From assembly GCA_947365485.1 (NCBI GenBank), contig CANAXK010000046.1:1-9855 (forward strand): 9,855 nucleotides of DNA. The letters run 5' to 3'. Origin of the DNA: an uncultured bacterium (GTDB taxonomy: Bacteria; Cyanobacteriota; Vampirovibrionia; Gastranaerophilales; Gastranaerophilaceae). A program made the translations under genes and the position numbers. The notes under the pieces were generated by a model that saw nothing but the letters and a program-made list of their open reading frames with translations, did not search any database and was not told the origin of the DNA. Of the stretch, positions 7,187 to 9,855 are shown one piece after another (the first letter of the stretch is position 1; every line of letters starts with the position of its first letter).

Positions 7187-7680
7187 ATGCGCGTATCACC
7201 AATTCAAACACACCCCCAAACTAACCCGGCATTTAATTAATATAGCTCAGGTTCAAGACACTTATGGAAACACTATTTTTCATATCCATAACAATCCAGA
7301 AACATTAAAAATATTTCTGGATAAAGCGCCGCATAAAACGGCAGCAGAAGTGTTCATGCTAAGTTATAGATATAAAAATACATAGCTCCTGTACAAAACT
7401 CAAAATACTAATGTGGTTGAAGGTCTATTGAAACAATTAAAAGACAAGCCAGAAGATCTTGCTGAAATATTAGGCAAACATGAACAGACTCCATATAAAC
7501 ATTCTTTTGAACAAAACCCAGAGTCATCATATACAAAAACTATTAGAAAACAAGATTATTGAGCTTGCAACAGATTCTGATTTATCTTTGGACAACTCAA
7601 TCGAGCTTCTGGATAAAAATGAGCTTGCACCGCAGCTTCAGGAGTTTTTGAAGACGCAAAAAGAGGAAATGGACGCTTAA
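7187..7680 (+). pseudogene. Decayed small gene with ankyrin-like repeats
   Basis: An ATG at 7187 opens MRVSPIQTHPQTNPAFN and then meets TAA (7238). Another frame is open across the same place and reads DTYGNTIFHIHNN, NPETLKIFLDKAP and AEVFML. It is stopped by TAG at 7383 but continues in the same frame with NTNVVEGLLKQL, DLAEIL and KHEQTPYKHSFEQNPES. A further frame change near 7540 gives LLENKIIELATDSDL and runs to the TAA at 7678. Joined, this yields about three repeats of roughly 35 residues with the ankyrin-like pattern G/K-N-T...NPE..K.LL. I read it as one former protein of about 160 residues broken by one stop and two frame changes. A 66-codon frame from the ATG at 7480 remains open with only a weak ribosome site, and a short expressed product cannot be ruled out. 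No ribosome site is seen before 7187. A host- or protein-binding role would be guesswork. Confidence 0.6.
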
Positions 7681-7690
7681 TCGAGCGTCC
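7671..7690. terminator. Hairpin spanning two convergent stop codons
   Basis: GGACGCT (7671-7677) and AGCGTCC (7684-7690) form a perfect 7-pair stem around TAATCG. The plus-strand TAA (7678-7680) and minus-strand TAA (7677-7679 on plus) lie in the loop and edge. There is no T run on either side, so it is not a textbook terminator, but it is the only candidate between the convergent genes. Confidence 0.4.
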
Positions 7691-8309
7691 TTAGATACTC
7701 TTCAAACCTCCAAACAAACTCTTGCTTGGTAACATCAGGCAAAATCTCATGCACGGTTGTTATTCCCCTGACTTCTTCATGGAACAACTGCTCAAGCAGC
7801 ACTTTATCATACCCGAACAAAATCGAGCCGTGCTGCAAAATATAGCCCTGTTTTCTGCACTGCGCAGAGCCGATTATTTTCCTGCCCTGATAGCAAACAT
7901 CAGCACCGGTTGATAAGAGCATGCAGTAATCAAAATGGGTTGAGACTCTCTTGTTCTCACCAAACTCCAGCTCCACGCCAAGAGTCTTGAAAAAATCAAT
8001 CAAGATTCCTGAAATATGTTTGTAAGAATCAATAACGCTTTCGCCCTCTTTAGCCGGAGCTATGTAGCAGTAGGTTATCTCATCGTCATGCAAAAGCGCA
8101 CGACCTCCGGTCAGTCTTCTTACAGAATCAATCTCACCTGTCAAAAAATCGTCTTTTTGATTCCGGCCGAGCGAAATACATTTGGGCAACCAGCCATAAA
8201 GTCTGAATACTGGCTCTTTTTCTCCCTGCAAAATTGCGTTTTCAAGAAGCTCGGAATCGATTCGCATGTTTTCCTGTCCAGAATTTATTCCAAACCCGAC
8301 GTATTTCAT
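7677..8309 (-). CDS. Lipoyl/octanoyl transferase, LipM/LplA family
   Basis: 210 residues forming the biotin/lipoate ligase catalytic fold. RRLTGGRALLH (64-74) is the lipoate-binding RR.TGG.A..H loop. GRKIIGSAQ (142-150) carries the conserved lysine (Lys144). LQHGSIL (158-164) closes the active site. Cys129 sits about 15 residues before that lysine, where LipM-type octanoyl-ACP:GcvH transferases have their catalytic cysteine, so octanoyl transfer for lipoate synthesis is more likely than ATP-dependent lipoate salvage. This call is tentative. The large C-terminal accessory domain of LplA ligases is absent, which fits the same view. The start overlaps the dGTPase stop in an ATGA (8306-8309), so translation is probably coupled. 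The pairing with dGTPase has no obvious metabolic logic. Lipoate synthase and glycine-cleavage genes are not in the window. Confidence 0.87.
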   Translation of the reverse strand: MKYVGFGINSGQENMRIDSELLENAILQGEKEPVFRLYGWLPKCISLGRNQKDDFLTGEIDSVRRLTGGRALLHDDEITYCYIAPAKEGESVIDSYKHISGILIDFFKTLGVELEFGENKRVSTHFDYCMLLSTGADVCYQGRKIIGSAQCRKQGYILQHGSILFGYDKVLLEQLFHEEVRGITTVHEILPDVTKQEFVWRFEEYLRTLD

Positions 8310-9337
8310 TGTCTTTCACGCGCTTTCTTAAGCAGGGCATCGTCGCTCGTGTTTTCTGCAAGCGGCATCGGAATAAACAGGTCTTTGTACCTTCTAATTG
8401 CGTACTGGTCTGTCATGCCGGATATATGGTCAGCCACAATAAGCGGGATTTCTTCCGGATTATAGTAGGCTTTAAGCATTTCAGAATAATACCCAAAGAG
8501 CGATTTAATAATATTCTTAGCCTTAACTTCTTCTGCTTTTGCAATCGGGTCAAGGTAGACGTTATCAAACATCCAGGTTCTTAGTTTTGTAACATAGAAC
8601 CAGCCTTCTTCTGACATAGTAACCTTTGGTTGATTCATGGAGCTTGTAATAACATCAGTAATCATCTTTCCGAGTCTTGCAGACTGGTTTGAAGAGAAAT
8701 ACTTTGCGCAATCCTTAGGCAAATCGTCCTCTGAAATTATGCCAGCCCTGATTGAGTCCTCAATATCGTGGTTGATATAGGCAATTTTATCCGCGTACTG
8801 CACAATCTGCGCTTCCGGAGTCTTAGGCTTATAACCCCATGTGTGGGTCAAAATCCCTTCCACTGTCTCGCGGCAAAGATTCATGTCTTCAAGAACCTCA
8901 ACCACTCTCACGCTTTGCAGGTTATGATGGAAGCCGTTTGGCAGGAGCTCATCCAGAGTCGCCTCCCCGCAATGTCCGAAAGCTGTATGCCCCAGGTCGT
9001 GCCCGAGTGCAATTGCTTCTACCAGATCTTCGTTGAGGTTAAGCGCGCGCGCCATTGTTCTACCAATTTGGGATACTTCGAGGGTGTGGGTAAGTCGTGT
9101 TCTAAAGTGGTCATTAAAAGGTGAGAGAAAGACCTGGGTTTTGTGTTTAAGTCTCCGGAACGATTTTGAGTGCAGGATTTTGTCTCTGTCTCTCTGGAAC
9201 TCTGTTCTTATTGGAAACTGGTCTTCTCTTTGGCGTTTACGTCCTTTTGATTCCCTGCATTTAGTCGCATAGGGGCTCAAAAGATCGTATTCTCTCTGCT
9301 CTAACCTGTCTTTAATTGTCTCTGTTTCAGTAGTCAT
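8306..9337 (-). CDS. dgt: Deoxyguanosinetriphosphate triphosphohydrolase (dGTPase), HD domain
   Basis: 343 residues from the ATG at 9337, the length of the short bacterial dGTPase class rather than the ~500-residue E. coli form. It cleaves dGTP or other dNTPs to nucleoside and triphosphate, trimming dNTP pools, and some members affect phage growth. The HD-domain metal ligands are visible: His84 in RLTHTLEV, His113-Asp114 in GHDLGHTAFGH, and Asp184 in YADKIAYINHD. The N-terminal SFRRLKHKTQVF block is the family signature. An in-frame ATG at 9361 would add eight residues, but those codons overlap the best promoter (TATAAT at 9344-9349), so I prefer 9337. It lies only 6 bases after the -10 box, implying a leaderless message, and no ribosome site is seen. 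First gene of a two-gene unit with the lipoyl transferase. Confidence 0.93.
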   Translation of the reverse strand: MTTETETIKDRLEQREYDLLSPYATKCRESKGRKRQREDQFPIRTEFQRDRDKILHSKSFRRLKHKTQVFLSPFNDHFRTRLTHTLEVSQIGRTMARALNLNEDLVEAIALGHDLGHTAFGHCGEATLDELLPNGFHHNLQSVRVVEVLEDMNLCRETVEGILTHTWGYKPKTPEAQIVQYADKIAYINHDIEDSIRAGIISEDDLPKDCAKYFSSNQSARLGKMITDVITSSMNQPKVTMSEEGWFYVTKLRTWMFDNVYLDPIAKAEEVKAKNIIKSLFGYYSEMLKAYYNPEEIPLIVADHISGMTDQYAIRRYKDLFIPMPLAENTSDDALLKKARERQ

Positions 9338-9343
9338 AACACT

Positions 9344-9372
9344 ATTATACATAAAGCACATGCTTTTGCCTA
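9344..9372 (-). promoter_or_regulatory. Promoter of dGTPase/lipoyl transferase unit
   Basis: On the minus strand, TAGGCA (9367-9372; 4 of 6 match to the -35 consensus) and a perfect TATAAT (9344-9349) are separated by 17 bases. The expected start point coincides with or closely abuts the ATG at 9337. Confidence 0.6.
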
Positions 9373-9381
9373 CTATTATCG

Positions 9382-9410
9382 TTGTATTTTAGAGTCAAAT
9401 ATTGTATCAT
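9382..9410 (+). promoter_or_regulatory. Promoter of mgtC-like gene
   Basis: TTGTAT (9382-9387) and TATCAT (9405-9410; 5 of 6 match) are separated by 17 bases, with TG directly before the second box. Transcription from about 9417 leaves a short leader containing GGGAG (9419-9423). It is divergent from the dGTPase promoter, about 10 bases away from its -35 box. Confidence 0.5.
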
Positions 9411-9429
9411 ATTCCTATGGGAGAGAAAA

Positions 9430-9855
9430 ATGGATTGTTTAGTTTTTAACACAGATTTTGTAATAAGATTATTTATGGCTCTTGTAATGGGCTTTTCACT
9501 CGGGCTTGAAAGAGAGCTCACGAACAAATACGCAGGGCTTAGAACCCACATCCTCGTGTGTTTGGGTGCCTGTATATTTACTCTGCTTTCAATATACGGA
9601 TTTCCGACCTTTGCAAACGGAGACAATGTCGTAATTAACAACGCGACCGGTATTAGGGACACATCCCGTGTTGCAGCCCAAATCGTTACAGGTATCGGGT
9701 TTATTGGCGCAGGTACTGTGCTTAGAAACGGGCCTATGGTTTTCGGGCTCACAACAGCTGCGACTTTGTGGATTGCAGCAAGCATCGGGATGGCGTGCGG
9801 TGCCGGAATGTTTGACATTGCTCTGATTTCCACTCTGTTAAGTGTTGCTGTACTC
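9430..9855 (+). CDS. MgtC/SapB family membrane protein, C-terminus cut by window edge
   Basis: 142 codons are visible and the frame is open to the edge. The family's N-terminal membrane domain is recognisable: a first hydrophobic segment with LGLERE (24-29), AGLRTH (35-40), a second segment LVCLGACIFTLLS, then the highly conserved RVAAQIVTGIGFIGAG (80-95) and GLTTAATLW (106-114), followed by hydrophobic IGMACGAG. Several inner-membrane helices are expected. MgtC proteins are linked to survival at low magnesium and in acidic or phagosomal settings through effects on the F-type ATPase; many homologues in non-pathogens have no proven role. The ATG is supported by GGGAG 6 bases upstream. Whether the cytoplasmic C-terminal domain of true MgtC or the shorter SapB form follows cannot be seen. 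Confidence 0.9.
   Translation, partial: MDCLVFNTDFVIRLFMALVMGFSLGLERELTNKYAGLRTHILVCLGACIFTLLSIYGFPTFANGDNVVINNATGIRDTSRVAAQIVTGIGFIGAGTVLRNGPMVFGLTTAATLWIAASIGMACGAGMFDIALISTLLSVAVL

Noticed and set aside
7157..7227. GGGTTAG and CTAACCC as inverted repeats flanking the start of the ankyrin-like remnant
   Set aside because: Only 7 bases, 55 apart, with no target duplication or transposase sequence; likely chance.
7383..7385. In-frame TAG inside the ankyrin-like reading frame, possibly a recoded stop
   Set aside because: RlmD ends with TAG at 7138-7140, and the ankyrin region also needs two frame changes, so gene decay explains it better than codon reassignment.
8016..8584. Plus-strand open frames opposite the lipoyl transferase and dGTPase
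   Set aside because: Antisense shadows of two confidently identified genes, with no recognisable motifs or start signals.
9345..9833. Long minus-strand open frame opposite the MgtC-like gene
   Set aside because: It mirrors the coding frame of a strongly conserved membrane protein and shows no domain or ribosome site of its own.

Overview
The window is a moderately A+T-rich bacterial chromosome segment with compact, mostly housekeeping gene content. The lineage is uncertain. A broken small gene opens with MRVSPIQ, followed closely by an NPAF motif. As far as I recall, that N-terminal style is common in small proteins of gut Melainabacteria (Vampirovibrionia, Gastranaerophilales type), and the overall base composition fits. 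A Bacillota-like bacterium cannot be excluded from this sequence alone.

Layout. (1) Positions 1-1234, minus strand: a membrane-anchored family-2 glycosyltransferase, cut by the left edge, whose active-site motifs look degenerate. (2) 1235-1570: a lone tRNA-Ile(GAT) followed by two hairpin terminators. (3) 1572-1889, minus: thioredoxin, divergent from (4) a two-gene plus-strand unit: a two-module HAD protein of the polysaccharide-cluster type (1961-3751) and a SAM methyltransferase (3761-4639). (5) 4640-4849: a G/C-rich nested palindrome doubling as terminator, then a promoter. (6) 4850-7140: a DnaQ-type DEDDh exonuclease overlapping an RlmD/TrmA-family tRNA/rRNA uracil-C5 methyltransferase. 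(7) 7187-7680: a decayed gene with ankyrin-like repeats, broken by one stop and two frame changes. (8) 7677-9337, minus: a dGTPase (HD domain) coupled by an ATGA overlap to a lipoyl/octanoyl transferase. (9) 9430-9855, plus: the N-terminal part of an MgtC/SapB membrane protein, divergent from the dGTPase.

The glycosyltransferase, HAD protein and methyltransferase look like parts of a surface-glycan toolkit. The HAD gene is visibly poorer in G+C than the housekeeping genes around it. The remaining genes serve redox balance, nucleic acid processing, RNA modification, dNTP pools and lipoylation.

I do not see a clearly new defence or mobile system. The points most worth checking are the glycosyltransferase with altered catalytic motifs, the unassigned C-terminal module of the HAD protein, the nested palindrome at 4645-4728, the ankyrin-like pseudogene, a hairpin spanning two convergent stop codons, and two genes whose best promoters leave little or no 5' leader.
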